The notes: generated by a model not told the origin, from the sequence alone. DNA of 64,000 bases from Paenibacillus agricola (GCF_011440305.1 NZ_JAAOIW010000002.1:736084-800083); one strand, 5' to 3'. Positions 16,196 to 24,872 are shown, counted from the first letter of the stretch. Program-made: numbers and translations.

Positions 16196-18100
16196 CTACT
16201 TAATCATAACTAATAAATTTTCCAAAGCTCGGGCTGTTTCTGCTCGTGTCGCGAACTCCCGTGGAGCAATCACGTGCTCGGTGCGTCCAGCTAAGAGCTT
16301 AAGCTCCAATGCAATCTCTATGGGCGATATCGCCCAGCCCGACACTTCCGCACGGTCCGTATATATGGAAAGCTTGCTCTCCGCGGTAGGCTTAGACACC
16401 TGTTGCGTTTTCCAATCGTAGGCACGGACCAGCAGAGCAGCCAGCTCTTGGCGTGTCAATAAATCATCCGGTCCAAAGTGCTTAGCATCACGGCCTTGGA
16501 CCAAGCCTGCTTTTGCCGCTGATCCTATCGGCTCATAATGCCACTGGTTGGATTGCACATCAGCGAAGCTAGAAGCATTGGCCGATGGCAATTGAAGCGC
16601 CTTGGCAAGCATGGAAGTAAACTCAGCTCTCGTCGCTTCTTTACTCGGGCGGAATTGCCGGGAGCCTATGCCATTCACAATGCCGGTCTTACTCAGGCTT
16701 TCGATGGTATCATGTGCCCAATAGGAAGGAAACACATCGTCATAGCGCTGGTTCGCTACAGGCTTATACAGCTTGAAGGTATCTATACTGTCCCCATCGC
16801 GTGAAGTAACAGCAAATGTTAATTCTTCGGGAGCCACAGTAACGGACGAGAAAATTTGGATGTTATCATCAAATTTTACCCGGATCCATGGATAGTCGCC
16901 CATATCATAAAACTTGGAGCCCGCCGTACCTCCGATTACATAAGTCGTACCTTCGCCTTCGGCTACATTCTCACCTTGGTATAAGGGCCAGCTTCTCAGG
17001 TAGGCATGGTCATGGCCGGTAAGCACAAGATCGACGCCTGTTTCGTCAAAAATCGGTGTCCAAGCATCCCTTACATCCACGCTGGCTCTTGCCGCGTGGC
17101 TTTGAAAAGGGGAGCGATGGAATGCGGCAATTTTCCATGGCTTGGTGCTGGCCGCCATATCCTCGCGAAGCCACTCGGCCTGTGCCGACAAATTTCCCTC
17201 ACTATTCAGTACAGCAATATGCATAGCTCCATAATCCAAGGAATACGCCAATTCCGTCTCGCCCATCGGTCCATTTTGCGGCAATTGGAACTGGGCTTGA
17301 AAATTTTCGGTGCCGGTCTTCAATACATCATGATTGCCAAGTGTCGGCACCATATTGATGCCGGGCAGCATTTCTCGAACGGCATGAAACCATTGCTCCC
17401 ATTGCTCCTGCAGGTAGCCATAATCGACGATATCGCCAGAAAGCAACACGAAACGTGCATCTGGTTGCTGCGCGATTGCTTTTTCCAGCATTTCGCCCCA
17501 AATCCCATAGCCATTAACCTTGGTTTGATTAGGGATCGCTTGCGTATCGGAAACAAACAGGAATGTGAACGGCTGCTGAGGATCAGGACCGGTTACAAAT
17601 GGGTACGGTCCTGCCCATTCTCCATTGTTGCCGCTGCCTACTCGGTAGGTGTATGACGTGTTGGGCTGTAAACCGACTGCTTCGGCTTCATGCACAAGCA
17701 TCTCCCCAGCATCGGAGACGAACGGCACTTCGGTGCCTATAATTTGCTGGGCTTGGCCATCAGGAAAGCCTAGGTATGTAGCGGTTTCAATGTATTCTAC
17801 AACTGTACCCTCTCGACCTGATGCGGTGCGCCATGTGAAGCTTTGCGTCGTTGCCGGATCATGCTGCCAGGTCAGTGTAAGATGCTCCGGCTGCTTGGAC
17901 CCCAGACCAACTGCCTGAACCCGAACTGGGTTGTGGAGGGTTAATAGTGTTAGCCCAAGAAGTGCTGCCAACAGCACCAAGCCTATCCCATACTTCGACC
18001 TGTAGCCGGAAGGCGAAGCAGGTACCTCTGCCTCTGGGGATGGATCTAAAGGCTGGTTCAAAGCCGGGTCTATCGGCTTTAAATCCGATTGTCGGAGCAT
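16196..18100 (-). CDS. purple-acid-phosphatase-type metallophosphoesterase with SLH cell-wall anchor
   Basis: A 634-residue exported protein. It has a basic, proline-rich N-terminus and a membrane/signal segment near residues 37-58 (GIGLVLLAALLGLTLLTLH). A fibronectin-like PAP N-domain (LTLTWQHDPATTQSFTWRT, LQPNTSYTYRVG) follows. Then a calcineurin-like domain has metal ligands in FLFVSDTQ, LLSGDIVDYG, PTLGNHDV, AAFHRSPF and VLTGHDHAYLRS. Three S-layer-homology modules end the protein (VFPSYWAHDTIESLSKTGIVNG, FADVQSNQWHYEPIGSAAKAGLVQG, then a weaker third). SLH modules bind pyruvylated wall polymer, so it should be displayed on the surface. ATG at 18100 follows GAGGTGA by eight bases. It stands alone between terminators. 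Confidence 0.9.
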   Translation of the reverse strand: MLRQSDLKPIDPALNQPLDPSPEAEVPASPSGYRSKYGIGLVLLAALLGLTLLTLHNPVRVQAVGLGSKQPEHLTLTWQHDPATTQSFTWRTASGREGTVVEYIETATYLGFPDGQAQQIIGTEVPFVSDAGEMLVHEAEAVGLQPNTSYTYRVGSGNNGEWAGPYPFVTGPDPQQPFTFLFVSDTQAIPNQTKVNGYGIWGEMLEKAIAQQPDARFVLLSGDIVDYGYLQEQWEQWFHAVREMLPGINMVPTLGNHDVLKTGTENFQAQFQLPQNGPMGETELAYSLDYGAMHIAVLNSEGNLSAQAEWLREDMAASTKPWKIAAFHRSPFQSHAARASVDVRDAWTPIFDETGVDLVLTGHDHAYLRSWPLYQGENVAEGEGTTYVIGGTAGSKFYDMGDYPWIRVKFDDNIQIFSSVTVAPEELTFAVTSRDGDSIDTFKLYKPVANQRYDDVFPSYWAHDTIESLSKTGIVNGIGSRQFRPSKEATRAEFTSMLAKALQLPSANASSFADVQSNQWHYEPIGSAAKAGLVQGRDAKHFGPDDLLTRQELAALLVRAYDWKTQQVSKPTAESKLSIYTDRAEVSGWAISPIEIALELKLLAGRTEHVIAPREFATRAETARALENLLVMIK

Positions 18101-18248
18101 GAAAGCATTCACCTCATTAGTATTTCAATATTTCGAATAGTACCCCTATTTACCACATAAAGGCTATTTAGAACCATTACCCAGCCTAAACGAAAACCTT
18201 CCGCTTTGCAATATGGCCTAATGCCAGAAACACGTAGAGATAAACTCT

Positions 18249-18298
18249 AAAAAAAGGCTGTTCCCCTAGCCATTTTATGACTTTAGGACAGCCTTTTT
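18249..18298 (-). terminator. terminator of the galactonate dehydratase operon
   Basis: AAAAAGGCTGTCC and GGAACAGCCTTTTTTT arms on the reverse strand with a long loop, 24 bp past the dehydratase stop. Confidence 0.7.
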
Positions 18299-18321
18299 CC
18301 GTTTTCATAATTAAGCTGGTT

Positions 18322-19470
18322 TTACCACTCCGTTACCACACCATCCGGATTGCGCCAAACCGGGTTGCGCCATTGATGGCCAATGGCTGCCATTTCACGA
18401 ACCTTCGCTTCGTTGATTTCAATGCCCAGGCCTGGTTTGGTCAATATTTTCACGTAGCCTTCCTCGTAATCGAACACGCCCGGATCAACCAAATAATCAA
18501 GCAGGTCGGAGCCTTGGTTATAGTGGATGCCTAAGCTCTGCTCCTGGATAAATGCATTCGGCGTGCAAAAATCCAGCTGCAGCGACGATGCCAAAGCAAT
18601 CGGACCTAACGGACAATGCGGAGCCACCGCTACGTCAAAGGCTTCCGCCATTGCAGCGATTTTTCGGCATTCCCAAATACCGCCAGCATGGCTAAGATCC
18701 GGCTGGATAATATCTACACCACCATGCACCAGCAGGCGTTTGAAATCCCAACGAGTGTACATACGCTCACCTGTTGCGATCGGGACGCTCGAGCCCTTCG
18801 TAATTTCGTGGATCGTTTCATAGTTTTCAGCGAGCACTGGCTCTTCAATAAACATGGGCTTGTAAGGCTCCATTTCCTTGATGAGTACCTTCGCCATCGT
18901 TTTATGAACACGACCATGCAAATCCACGCCGATGCCAATCGTATTGCCAACGGCAGCGCGCACGGCAGCAAGCCTCTCTACGGCTTCCTCGATCTTCGCT
19001 GGCGTATCTATCCACTCCATCTCTGATGTACCATTCATCTTGATCGCCGAGTAGCCTTGTGCGACCTTCTCTGTCGCTGCTACGGCCACATCAGATGGCT
19101 TATCTCCACCAATCCAAGCATAGACACGCATCTTGTCGCGAACCGGGCCACCAAGCAGGTCATAAACAGGTACGCCTAGTTTTTTTCCTTTAATGTCCCA
19201 CAAGGCTTGCTCAATTCCCGAAATAGCACTGCTTAGGATAGGGCCACCGCGATAAAAACCACCGCGGTATAACACTTGCCATAAATCTTCGATATTTCCG
19301 GGATCTCTGCCGATTAAAAACTCGCTCATTTCTTCTACGGCCGTACGGACCGTATCCGCTTTACCTTCAACTACCGGCTCGCCCCAGCCGACAATGCCAT
19401 CATCCGTCGTAATTTTCAAAAACAACCAGCGCGGTGGCACCTTAAATAGTTCCAACGTTTTAATTTTCAT
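18322..19470 (-). CDS. dgoD: D-galactonate dehydratase (enolase superfamily)
   Basis: A 382-residue enzyme removing water from D-galactonate to give 2-keto-3-deoxygalactonate. It closely follows E. coli DgoD along its length: [54 protein letters not shown], the metal ligands in [17 protein letters not shown] and TGERM, and [12 protein letters not shown] with the catalytic His. The C-terminus is [11 protein letters not shown]. The start overlaps the stop of the GntR regulator by four bases. No 2-keto-3-deoxygalactonate kinase, aldolase or transporter is adjacent, so the rest of the pathway must lie elsewhere. Related galactarate/mannonate-type specificities cannot be fully excluded. Confidence 0.9.
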   Translation of the reverse strand: MKIKTLELFKVPPRWLFLKITTDDGIVGWGEPVVEGKADTVRTAVEEMSEFLIGRDPGNIEDLWQVLYRGGFYRGGPILSSAISGIEQALWDIKGKKLGVPVYDLLGGPVRDKMRVYAWIGGDKPSDVAVAATEKVAQGYSAIKMNGTSEMEWIDTPAKIEEAVERLAAVRAAVGNTIGIGVDLHGRVHKTMAKVLIKEMEPYKPMFIEEPVLAENYETIHEITKGSSVPIATGERMYTRWDFKRLLVHGGVDIIQPDLSHAGGIWECRKIAAMAEAFDVAVAPHCPLGPIALASSLQLDFCTPNAFIQEQSLGIHYNQGSDLLDYLVDPGVFDYEEGYVKILTKPGLGIEINEAKVREMAAIGHQWRNPVWRNPDGVVTEW

Positions 19471-20144
19471 TCTTCATCTCTCCCTTTATGAAATTCAAAA
19501 AGCATATCCTCCAAATGGCATTTCATCAAAGCGCGCGCCTGGGTTGGATTGCGCTGTACAATCGCTTGGGCAATTAAAAAGTGAAAAGAAGACGCTTTCT
19601 CATTCATCCCTGCCCATTTCATCGATTTGCGCCTGCTATCCACTAACAAGTCACTCATCCGATCCAGCATGTGAAACATAATTTCATTGTGTGAGGCCTT
19701 TGCAATTTGATCGTGAAATTGAATATCTTCCTTCAAAAAATCGCGCTTCTTCTCCACCTTGCGTTTCATTGCCTCGGCGGTCGCCATGATCGCTTCCGCT
19801 TCCTCGGCGGTCGCCTTCTCGGCAGCCATTGCCGCAAGCTCCGGCTCAATAATCAACCGTGCTTCCGTTAGCTGCAGCATCGTTGCCCGCTCCAAAAAAT
19901 CCAGCCGGTCCGCCGGTGCCTCGGTCAGCTCGTTCTCCACATAAGTGCCACGGCCCTGTTCAATGCGCAAAATCTTTTGCTTGCCCAAGATCCGCACCGC
20001 TTCACGTACTGAAGAAATACCAACACCCAGCTCGGTGGATAACTGCTCCAAGGGTGGCAGCTGCTCTCCTTGCTTCCAGTGGCCTTCCTTAATGTTCCGT
20101 TTAATCTCATCGTATACGGTTTCATACGTTAATTTCTTCGTCAT
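19467..20144 (-). CDS. GntR/FadR-family transcriptional regulator (DgoR-like)
   Basis: A 225-residue regulator. The N-terminal winged helix reads [48 protein letters not shown], followed by the wing EQGRGTYV. The FCD ligand domain has [30 protein letters not shown] and the final metal-binding histidine region [16 protein letters not shown] at 20144 follows AGGTGA. Overlap with the galactonate dehydratase gene says it controls that gene, most simply as a repressor relieved by galactonate. Two copies of a 14-bp motif flank its own -10 element, consistent with autoregulation. Confidence 0.88.
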   Translation of the reverse strand: MTKKLTYETVYDEIKRNIKEGHWKQGEQLPPLEQLSTELGVGISSVREAVRILGKQKILRIEQGRGTYVENELTEAPADRLDFLERATMLQLTEARLIIEPELAAMAAEKATAEEAEAIMATAEAMKRKVEKKRDFLKEDIQFHDQIAKASHNEIMFHMLDRMSDLLVDSRRKSMKWAGMNEKASSFHFLIAQAIVQRNPTQARALMKCHLEDMLFEFHKGRDEE

Positions 20145-20174
20145 ACGAATCACCTGCGCTTACTTGTATTAGTC

Positions 20175-20225
20175 TTAATTCATATGATGTATATACAATA
20201 TATTATAATTCATATGATGTTTCAA
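20175..20225 (-). promoter_or_regulatory. promoter and paired operators of the gntR-dgoD operon
   Basis: On the reverse strand TTGAAA (20220-20225), 17-bp spacer, TATATT (20197-20202). The motif TAATTCATATGATGT occurs at 20176-20190 and 20206-20220, exactly 30 bp (about three helical turns) apart. One copy fills the promoter spacer and the other covers the start region. Confidence 0.65.
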
Positions 20226-20337
20226 GAGATTTTTTCTAAAAGTTTAGCACCTTTCTTGGTACGACCTGCTTTCCCTTAACATAATTTCCGTTTATAGGCC
20301 ACATACTATCCCTATCGACAACTTGGCGGGTGATGGC

Positions 20338-21060
20338 TTGAAAGGGCAAATATTGGTGATTGAGGACGAGGATAAAATCGCACGGGTGCTGCAGCTTGAG
20401 TTAGAGCATGAGGGCTACTCGGTGCAATGTGCCAAAAATGGACGGGAAGGCTTGAAGGCAGCCCTTGACGGAGAATGGGACTTGATTTTGCTCGATATTA
20501 TGCTTCCTGAGCTTAACGGGCTAGAGGTGCTTAGGCGCATCCGCCAGCAAGGCTGCCAGGTTGCCATTATTCTGCTGACGGCAAGGGATACGATCCCTGA
20601 TCGGGTAAGTGGCTTAGACCAAGGGGCTAACGATTATATCACGAAGCCATTTGCCATTGAGGAGCTCTTGGCTCGTATTCGCAACCTGCTGCGGATGGCT
20701 ACAAACATTCAAGCCCAAGCCACAGACGTGAGCGCTACACCTCTCCAGAGCGACGAGTTGCAGGTAGATGGCCTCTATATGAATGTCCGTACGCGCCAGG
20801 TACGAAGATATGAGCAGCCCATTGAGCTTACAACCAAGGAGTTCGATTTGCTCTATTTTTTAGCAAGCCGCCCTGGAGAGGTCATGTCCCGCGAACAAAT
20901 TTTATCACGGGTATGGGGCTATGAATTTATAGGGGATACGAATGTGGTGGATGTATATATTCGATATTTGCGGCAAAAAATTGACCTTGGTTCCTGCAAG
21001 CTGATTCACACCCTGCGAGGTGTAGGCTACGTGGTCAAGGATTGTGAGCCAACACCGTGA
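20338..21060 (+). CDS. OmpR/PhoB-family response regulator
   Basis: A 240-residue regulator. The receiver has ILVIEDEDKIARVLQLELE, the phospho-acceptor Asp in LILLDIMLPELNG and Lys in DYITKPFA. The C-terminal winged helix has LTTKEFDLLYFLASRPGEVMSREQIL and NVVDVYIRYLRQKID, ending HTLRGVGYVVKD. There is no ATG near the conserved N-terminus. The TTG at 20338 is chosen since GGTGA precedes it by four bases; a TTG at 20323 is possible. The next gene starts in its stop codon (GTGA), so the pair is coupled. No target gene is indicated nearby. Confidence 0.88.
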   Translation: MKGQILVIEDEDKIARVLQLELEHEGYSVQCAKNGREGLKAALDGEWDLILLDIMLPELNGLEVLRRIRQQGCQVAIILLTARDTIPDRVSGLDQGANDYITKPFAIEELLARIRNLLRMATNIQAQATDVSATPLQSDELQVDGLYMNVRTRQVRRYEQPIELTTKEFDLLYFLASRPGEVMSREQILSRVWGYEFIGDTNVVDVYIRYLRQKIDLGSCKLIHTLRGVGYVVKDCEPTP

Positions 21061-22439
21061 GGCTCCGCACCAAAATAACGCTGCTGATCGCTTCATCCCT
21101 GTTATTGGTTCTGTTATTATTTAATGCCGTTACTTATATGACCGTCGTCAATCTAACCACCACCAACGAAATACGCCTTTTATGGGAAGCGGCACAACCG
21201 ATCATGTCACAGCCAGGGGTTTATAGCCCAAATCGTTGGAACCGCTCGGGCTGGCTCAAACCTTTTTTAACGCCACAATCGATGATTCGCATTATGGATA
21301 CCGATTCGCAAATCCAGACGGTCTTGCAATCCCAGGAGGAGCTTTTGCAAATCCCCGCCGTTTATAGCAGCCGCAGCTTTTCCAAAACGATCAAGACCGC
21401 TGATGCGCTTATTGTCTACATTCAAACCCCGATCATTGATGAAAATAACCAAACCTTAGGTTCGCTTCAGATGGGACGCAAGCTCGAAACGTTGGATGAA
21501 TATTTGCGTGTCCTGATTACTGTCCTGATGTTTACTAGCATCGGAGCTGCTGTCTTCTCGCTGTTGAGCGGCATGTATTATACGAGAATTATTTTACGAC
21601 CTATCCACAGGCTTGCTTATATTATGGAGGTTAACCAGCAAAATGGGGTATTTATGCAGATGGAGCTGTCTCCCTTTGGACGGCATGATGAGCTTGGGCA
21701 ATTGATACGCACCTTTAATGCGATGATTGCCGAGCTGGAGCGTAATTTCAATCGGCAAAAGCTGTTTTTGGCGGATGCTTCGCATGAGCTAAAAACACCG
21801 CTGACGATCATCGAAAGCTATGCGGATCTGCTGAAGCGATGGGGCGGCAGCGATACGGCGCTCCGTGAGGAAGCCATTGAAGCCATCCAATCGGAGGCTG
21901 TCCGGCTGCGGAATTTGACGCATTCGTTGCTGACGCTTGCCAATACGGAAGCCGAAGGCCAGCAGCTCTGGCAGCACTTCGATATGGCTGAGCTTATTCG
22001 TACAACAGCCGCAGGCTTACAGCAGGCGTTCAAGCGAGAGCTCCTTGTCGAAATCGAGCTTCCTGATGCCTTGTTATATGGCAATCCTGAGCAAATCAAG
22101 CAGCTGCTGATTATTTTGTTGGACAATGCCATCAAGTACAGCCAGAAGCCGGTACGGATCAAGCTGCTCCGGGATCATCGGGACGCCCAGATCTTAGTCT
22201 TGCAGGTTATTGACCAAGGCATCGGGGTGGAAGCGGTCGATATCCCACGCTTGTTCGACCGCTTTTATCGCGTCGACCAAGCGAGAAGCCGCGAAACTGG
22301 CGGCAACGGGCTTGGGCTTGCTATCGCGCGCAATATTGTTCGCCTGCATAAGGGAACCGTTGCCATCACTAGCTCGCTCGGCGCGGGTACGCAGGTGAGT
22401 GTGAAGCTACCATTTTTACCCTCCCCACCCTCCCTTTAG
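21057..22439 (+). CDS. sensor histidine kinase partner of the OmpR-type regulator
   Basis: A 460-residue membrane kinase with GTG start overlapping the regulator. Helix 1 is residues 7-25 (ITLLIASSLLLVLLLFNAV), followed by a 130-residue extracytoplasmic domain, helix 2 (VLMFTSIGAAVFSLLSGMYY), and HAMP (ILRPIHRLAYIMEV). HisKA is FLADASHELKTPLTIIESYADLLKRW; the ATPase has ILLDNAIKYS, DQGIGVEAVDIPRLFDRFYR and GGNGLGLAIARNIV. The last residues (FLPSPPSL) are encoded by the start of a dispersed repeat, which also provides the stop codon. Confidence 0.9.
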   Translation: MRLRTKITLLIASSLLLVLLLFNAVTYMTVVNLTTTNEIRLLWEAAQPIMSQPGVYSPNRWNRSGWLKPFLTPQSMIRIMDTDSQIQTVLQSQEELLQIPAVYSSRSFSKTIKTADALIVYIQTPIIDENNQTLGSLQMGRKLETLDEYLRVLITVLMFTSIGAAVFSLLSGMYYTRIILRPIHRLAYIMEVNQQNGVFMQMELSPFGRHDELGQLIRTFNAMIAELERNFNRQKLFLADASHELKTPLTIIESYADLLKRWGGSDTALREEAIEAIQSEAVRLRNLTHSLLTLANTEAEGQQLWQHFDMAELIRTTAAGLQQAFKRELLVEIELPDALLYGNPEQIKQLLIILLDNAIKYSQKPVRIKLLRDHRDAQILVLQVIDQGIGVEAVDIPRLFDRFYRVDQARSRETGGNGLGLAIARNIVRLHKGTVAITSSLGAGTQVSVKLPFLPSPPSL

Positions 22440-22574
22440 GGAGGATGGGAAGGGCTGTGCCCTCTGGACTGGACTCCCCCATGGTGTGGTGGCTGTGACT
22501 GTGGTTTCACGGGGGTGGTGTTCACGGGGCGCGTTTCGTCCCTGCGGGACACGCTTTACTGTGTTGCAGGGCGG
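22427..22574 (+). repeat. dispersed intergenic repeat A, copy 1
   Basis: It begins CCCTCCCTTTAGGGAGG over the kinase stop codon and continues through TGCCCTCTGGACT (22458-22470) and GTGTTCACGGGGCGC...CGTCC...GGGACACGCTTTACT (22518-22560) to GGGCGGG. The same ordered blocks recur at 45.9 kb between purS and purQ. It is GC-rich, with no convincing reading frame. Confidence 0.65.
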
Positions 22575-22620
22575 GAGGCGATTGCTGCGTGCTGGGCGGC
22601 AGGCATATTAAATAAACGCA

Positions 22621-22648
22621 AAAAAGACAGCAAAATGCTGTCCTTTTC
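22621..22648. terminator. bidirectional terminator between the kinase and the NlpC/P60 gene
   Basis: GACAGCA (22626-22632) and TGCTGTC (22636-22642) around AAA, with A and T tracts on the two sides. It lies between convergent genes. Confidence 0.75.
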
Positions 22649-22783
22649 TTCTAAGCTTGTCTTCATATATGGTCAGCAATAATTGGGAAGATTCAGGGGA
22701 ATAAAGTTTCTTGGTGCTGTTTGTTAGTTGTTGACTTATGCTACTTGAATTGTGCTAATTATTAACAGTGTGCTTAACTGCAA

Positions 22784-23269
22784 CTATAATACGCGGCGAG
22801 CCGTCTTATATTTAGACTTCCAAAAGCTACTGTTCATGTTTGAGATCGTAACACCTGGTGCGCCATAAGTATGCAGTATTTTACCATTCCCAATATAGAT
22901 GGCTACGTGATGAATGGGAGAATAAAAGAACACCAAGTCACCAGGTTTCAAATTAGCTTTCGATACAAAGCTACCGGCACGGGATTGCTGTTGGCTTGTA
23001 CGTGGAAGCTTGACACCGTATTTGGCATAGACAAATTGGGTAAAGGATGAGCAGTCAAAAGCACGGGTTGATCCGGAAGGTGCGCCAAAATCATAAGGAG
23101 TCCCCATATAACGTTTGGCTGTAGCAATAATGGAATTAGCCTTGGATGAGCTGTACGCATGAGCGGTATTAGCTGGCGGTACCAGCACCGTAACCGAGAA
23201 TAACATGGATAAACTGACTGTGGATGCAAGAAGTGTCTTTCCTAATTTCGTCTTTCTTAGAAGCTTCAT
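22784..23269 (-). CDS. secreted NlpC/P60 cell-wall endopeptidase
   Basis: A 161-residue protein. Residues 1-38 are a signal peptide with basic n-region (MKLLRKTKLGK) and AHAYS cleavage area. The rest is one NlpC/P60 domain: catalytic Cys73 in AFDCSSFTQFVY, then LKPGDLVFF and His121 in PIHHVAIYIGNGKILHT. It cuts gamma-D-glutamyl-diamino acid bonds in peptidoglycan stems. No SH3 or LysM wall-binding domain is present, so it is a minimal catalytic form. The start follows GGAGGAAT. A strong terminator lies 73 bp upstream, and upstream of that a structured leader, so expression may be attenuated. Confidence 0.9.
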   Translation of the reverse strand: MKLLRKTKLGKTLLASTVSLSMLFSVTVLVPPANTAHAYSSSKANSIIATAKRYMGTPYDFGAPSGSTRAFDCSSFTQFVYAKYGVKLPRTSQQQSRAGSFVSKANLKPGDLVFFYSPIHHVAIYIGNGKILHTYGAPGVTISNMNSSFWKSKYKTARRVL

Positions 23270-23341
23270 ATTATTCCTCCTGCAAACAAAATTTTGGATG
23301 TACAGGGGCTTGTACCCTGCTATGCTCCGAGTATAACACGC

Positions 23342-23396
23342 AAAAAAAAGCCAACATCTACCAAGGGTATCCTTAATCCTTGGTAGTGCTGGCTTT
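23342..23396 (-). terminator. terminator/attenuator upstream of the NlpC/P60 gene
   Basis: AAAGCCA...ACTACCAAGG and CCCTTGGTAG...TGGCTTTTTTTT arms on the reverse strand. It follows the structured leader candidate and precedes the NlpC/P60 start by 73 bp. It could end a small RNA, end the upstream HD-GYP/CheW transcript, or act as an attenuator. Confidence 0.8.
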
Positions 23397-23407
23397 CATT
23401 GGCTCTA

Positions 23408-23606
23408 TTAGAATTAGATAAGAAAATTCTAATGTTTAGGGGGTTGACAGCCTTATGACTCTAGCGAACATCTACATACACAGAAGTGCCTCTATATCTT
23501 GCTCATTCGGCAATTCTGAGGGGGTCTCTTCGAGAGCAATGGAGTACCCACCAGCAAAATGACAAATAGGCACACCCGTTACATCGAAAGTGTACCCTCA
23601 GCCGAA
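23408..23606 (-). ncRNA. candidate structured RNA leader upstream of the NlpC/P60 gene
   Basis: The 377-bp gap holds no gene but strong pairing. TTCGGC/GCCGAA (23601-23606 with 23506-23511) and TGAGGG/CCCTCA (23595-23600 with 23517-23522) close a junction. Inside are an ACAC/GTGT hairpin (23572-23593) and a CTCT/AGAG hairpin (23526-23536). A further 8-bp stem (TTAGAATT/AATTCTAA, 23408-23432) leads to the terminator at 23342. It does not match the ydaO, GEMM, lysine, SAM or T-box consensus by eye. Confidence 0.35.
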
Positions 23607-23646
23607 CTCTGTTCCTTTAATCATTAAGTAATCACAGGGTAAGCTG

Positions 23647-24081
23647 CTAACATTGGGCTTGACTGATGATTTCGCCCATATTTAGAATACGTACTAATCG
23701 GCTTTCACAATAAGTAATGCCTTGGACATAATCTCTTTTTATTGAGCCTACCTCATCCAAAGCAGGTTGAATTTCGTCAAAAGTCGAGGTTCTATTCACT
23801 TGATCCACAATAAAGCCTGCTAACTCCGTAAATTGCTTATGGATAATAATTCTTGTAGCTTGCGTATAAGCGACTTCCTTCATCCCAAACAAGCTTCGCA
23901 TGCTAATAATAGGAATGGCTTTATCACGAAGATAGATCACCCCTTTACTGTTGGATCCAACCTCGTAGTCATCGAAAATCGGCTGCATTTTAATGATTTT
24001 ATGTACATCTTGAGTGTTTATGGCAAAATACTCTTTGTCTAGAACCATTTCCATATACTGATCTCTTAAAAGAATACTCAT
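23647..24081 (-). CDS. CheW-like scaffold protein
   Basis: A 144-residue CheW-domain protein: FAINTQDVHKIIKMQPI, NSKGVIYLRDKAIPIISMRSLFG (the usual G-x-hydrophobic-x-RG block is altered to KGVIYLRD), QFTELAGFIVDQVNRTSTF and YVQGITYCESRLVRILNMGEII. CheW couples receptors and kinases. ATG at 24081 follows GGGAGG and overlaps the HD-GYP stop (ATGA), so the two proteins are made together. No CheA or receptor is in the window. A role adjusting c-di-GMP signalling near a chemotaxis array, or as a stand-alone sensor, is inference. Confidence 0.85.
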   Translation of the reverse strand: MSILLRDQYMEMVLDKEYFAINTQDVHKIIKMQPIFDDYEVGSNSKGVIYLRDKAIPIISMRSLFGMKEVAYTQATRIIIHKQFTELAGFIVDQVNRTSTFDEIQPALDEVGSIKRDYVQGITYCESRLVRILNMGEIISQAQC

Positions 24082-24704
24082 CGATTGCCTCCCACTATTT
24101 TTTCTGGATTCATCTTTGCCAAGCATTTTTCAGTTATATTTCCTTTAAGTAGTTGGATGAGTATATGTACATACTTTTCATCGAATTGTTCTCCCGCATG
24201 GAGCAGTAGCTGCGTTATTGCTTCAGCTACCGTCAATTTGGAACGGTATGGACGATCGCTAATCATACAATCATAAGCATCGAGAACTGCGCAGATTCGT
24301 GCGAATTCGGGTATAGCATGCCCGCTTAGTCCATTAGGGTAACCTTGTCCATTCCATCTTTCGTGATGAAATTCAACGATGTTAATAATTTCCATATCCA
24401 GGTTTGCGTACTCCCTAAGTATATGGGCTCCTATAGAAGGATGGAGCCTCATGAGATCCCATTCATGTGGCAGCAATGAAGTAGTTTTATTCAGTACCTC
24501 AATAGGAATACGTAATTTACCTATATCGTGCAGGAAACAGCCTGTAACTAATTGATGTTTTCGTTTTTTGTCCAAACCCATTCCTACAGCCATGGCTTTA
24601 GCTAATGAAGCGACTCTCATGCTATGCTCATACGTCTCCACATCTTTTTCCATTAATTGATCCATATGGGTAAGCCCCAACAAATATGGCATTATATTCT
24701 GCAC
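24078..24704 (-). CDS. HD-GYP domain protein (probable cyclic-di-GMP phosphodiesterase)
   Basis: A 208-residue stand-alone HD-GYP protein. EHSMRVASLAKAMAV, the HD metal pair at residues 59-60 in GCFLHDIGKLRIP, HPSIGAHIL, and HHERWNGQGYPNGL (113-126) with the GYP loop are all intact, followed by RICAVLDAYDCMISDRPYR. The family hydrolyses c-di-GMP (some members cGAMP), usually favouring motility over matrix production. A GTG start at 24704 follows GGAGAG. Its only strong promoter (24844-24872) lies inside the invertible segment next door, so expression may depend on the orientation of that segment. Confidence 0.9.
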   Translation of the reverse strand: MQNIMPYLLGLTHMDQLMEKDVETYEHSMRVASLAKAMAVGMGLDKKRKHQLVTGCFLHDIGKLRIPIEVLNKTTSLLPHEWDLMRLHPSIGAHILREYANLDMEIINIVEFHHERWNGQGYPNGLSGHAIPEFARICAVLDAYDCMISDRPYRSKLTVAEAITQLLLHAGEQFDEKYVHILIQLLKGNITEKCLAKMNPEKIVGGNR

Positions 24705-24771
24705 CGCTCTCCAATATAATGAAAAAATTTTAGCTATCCATGCCTATGGGAGGATTACGTTCCATCTTGTC

Positions 24772-24799
24772 ATGTCGTACAATAACTGTTGTGCGACAT
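24772..24799. repeat. left inverted recombination site, 11-6-11 architecture
   Basis: Left arm ATGTCGTACAA, 6-bp spacer TAACTG (24783-24788), right arm TTGTGCGACAT. It has the size and symmetry of a tyrosine recombinase core site such as dif. It is repeated in inverse orientation at 25889-25916 with 26 of 28 positions equal. Confidence 0.8.
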
Positions 24800-24843
24800 A
24801 ATTTTTCAAAATATTGCAATTTATGCGGAAATATTACTTCGCT

Positions 24844-24872
24844 AGTATAGTTCAATTGGACTATAAAATCAA
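24844..24872 (-). promoter_or_regulatory. sigma-A promoter inside the invertible segment, facing HD-GYP/CheW
   Basis: TTGATT (24867-24872), exactly 17-bp spacer, TATACT (24844-24849) on the reverse strand. It lies between the recombinase stop codon and the left inverted site, so the transcript would cross the site before reaching the HD-GYP start at 24704. Confidence 0.7.

Noticed and set aside
23400-23640. c-di-AMP (ydaO) riboswitch upstream of the NlpC/P60 gene
   Set aside because: Location fits, but the conserved GGGGAACCCA, GGGGUGAAUC and CCGAAUCCGUCAGCUAACC blocks could not be found on the reverse strand.
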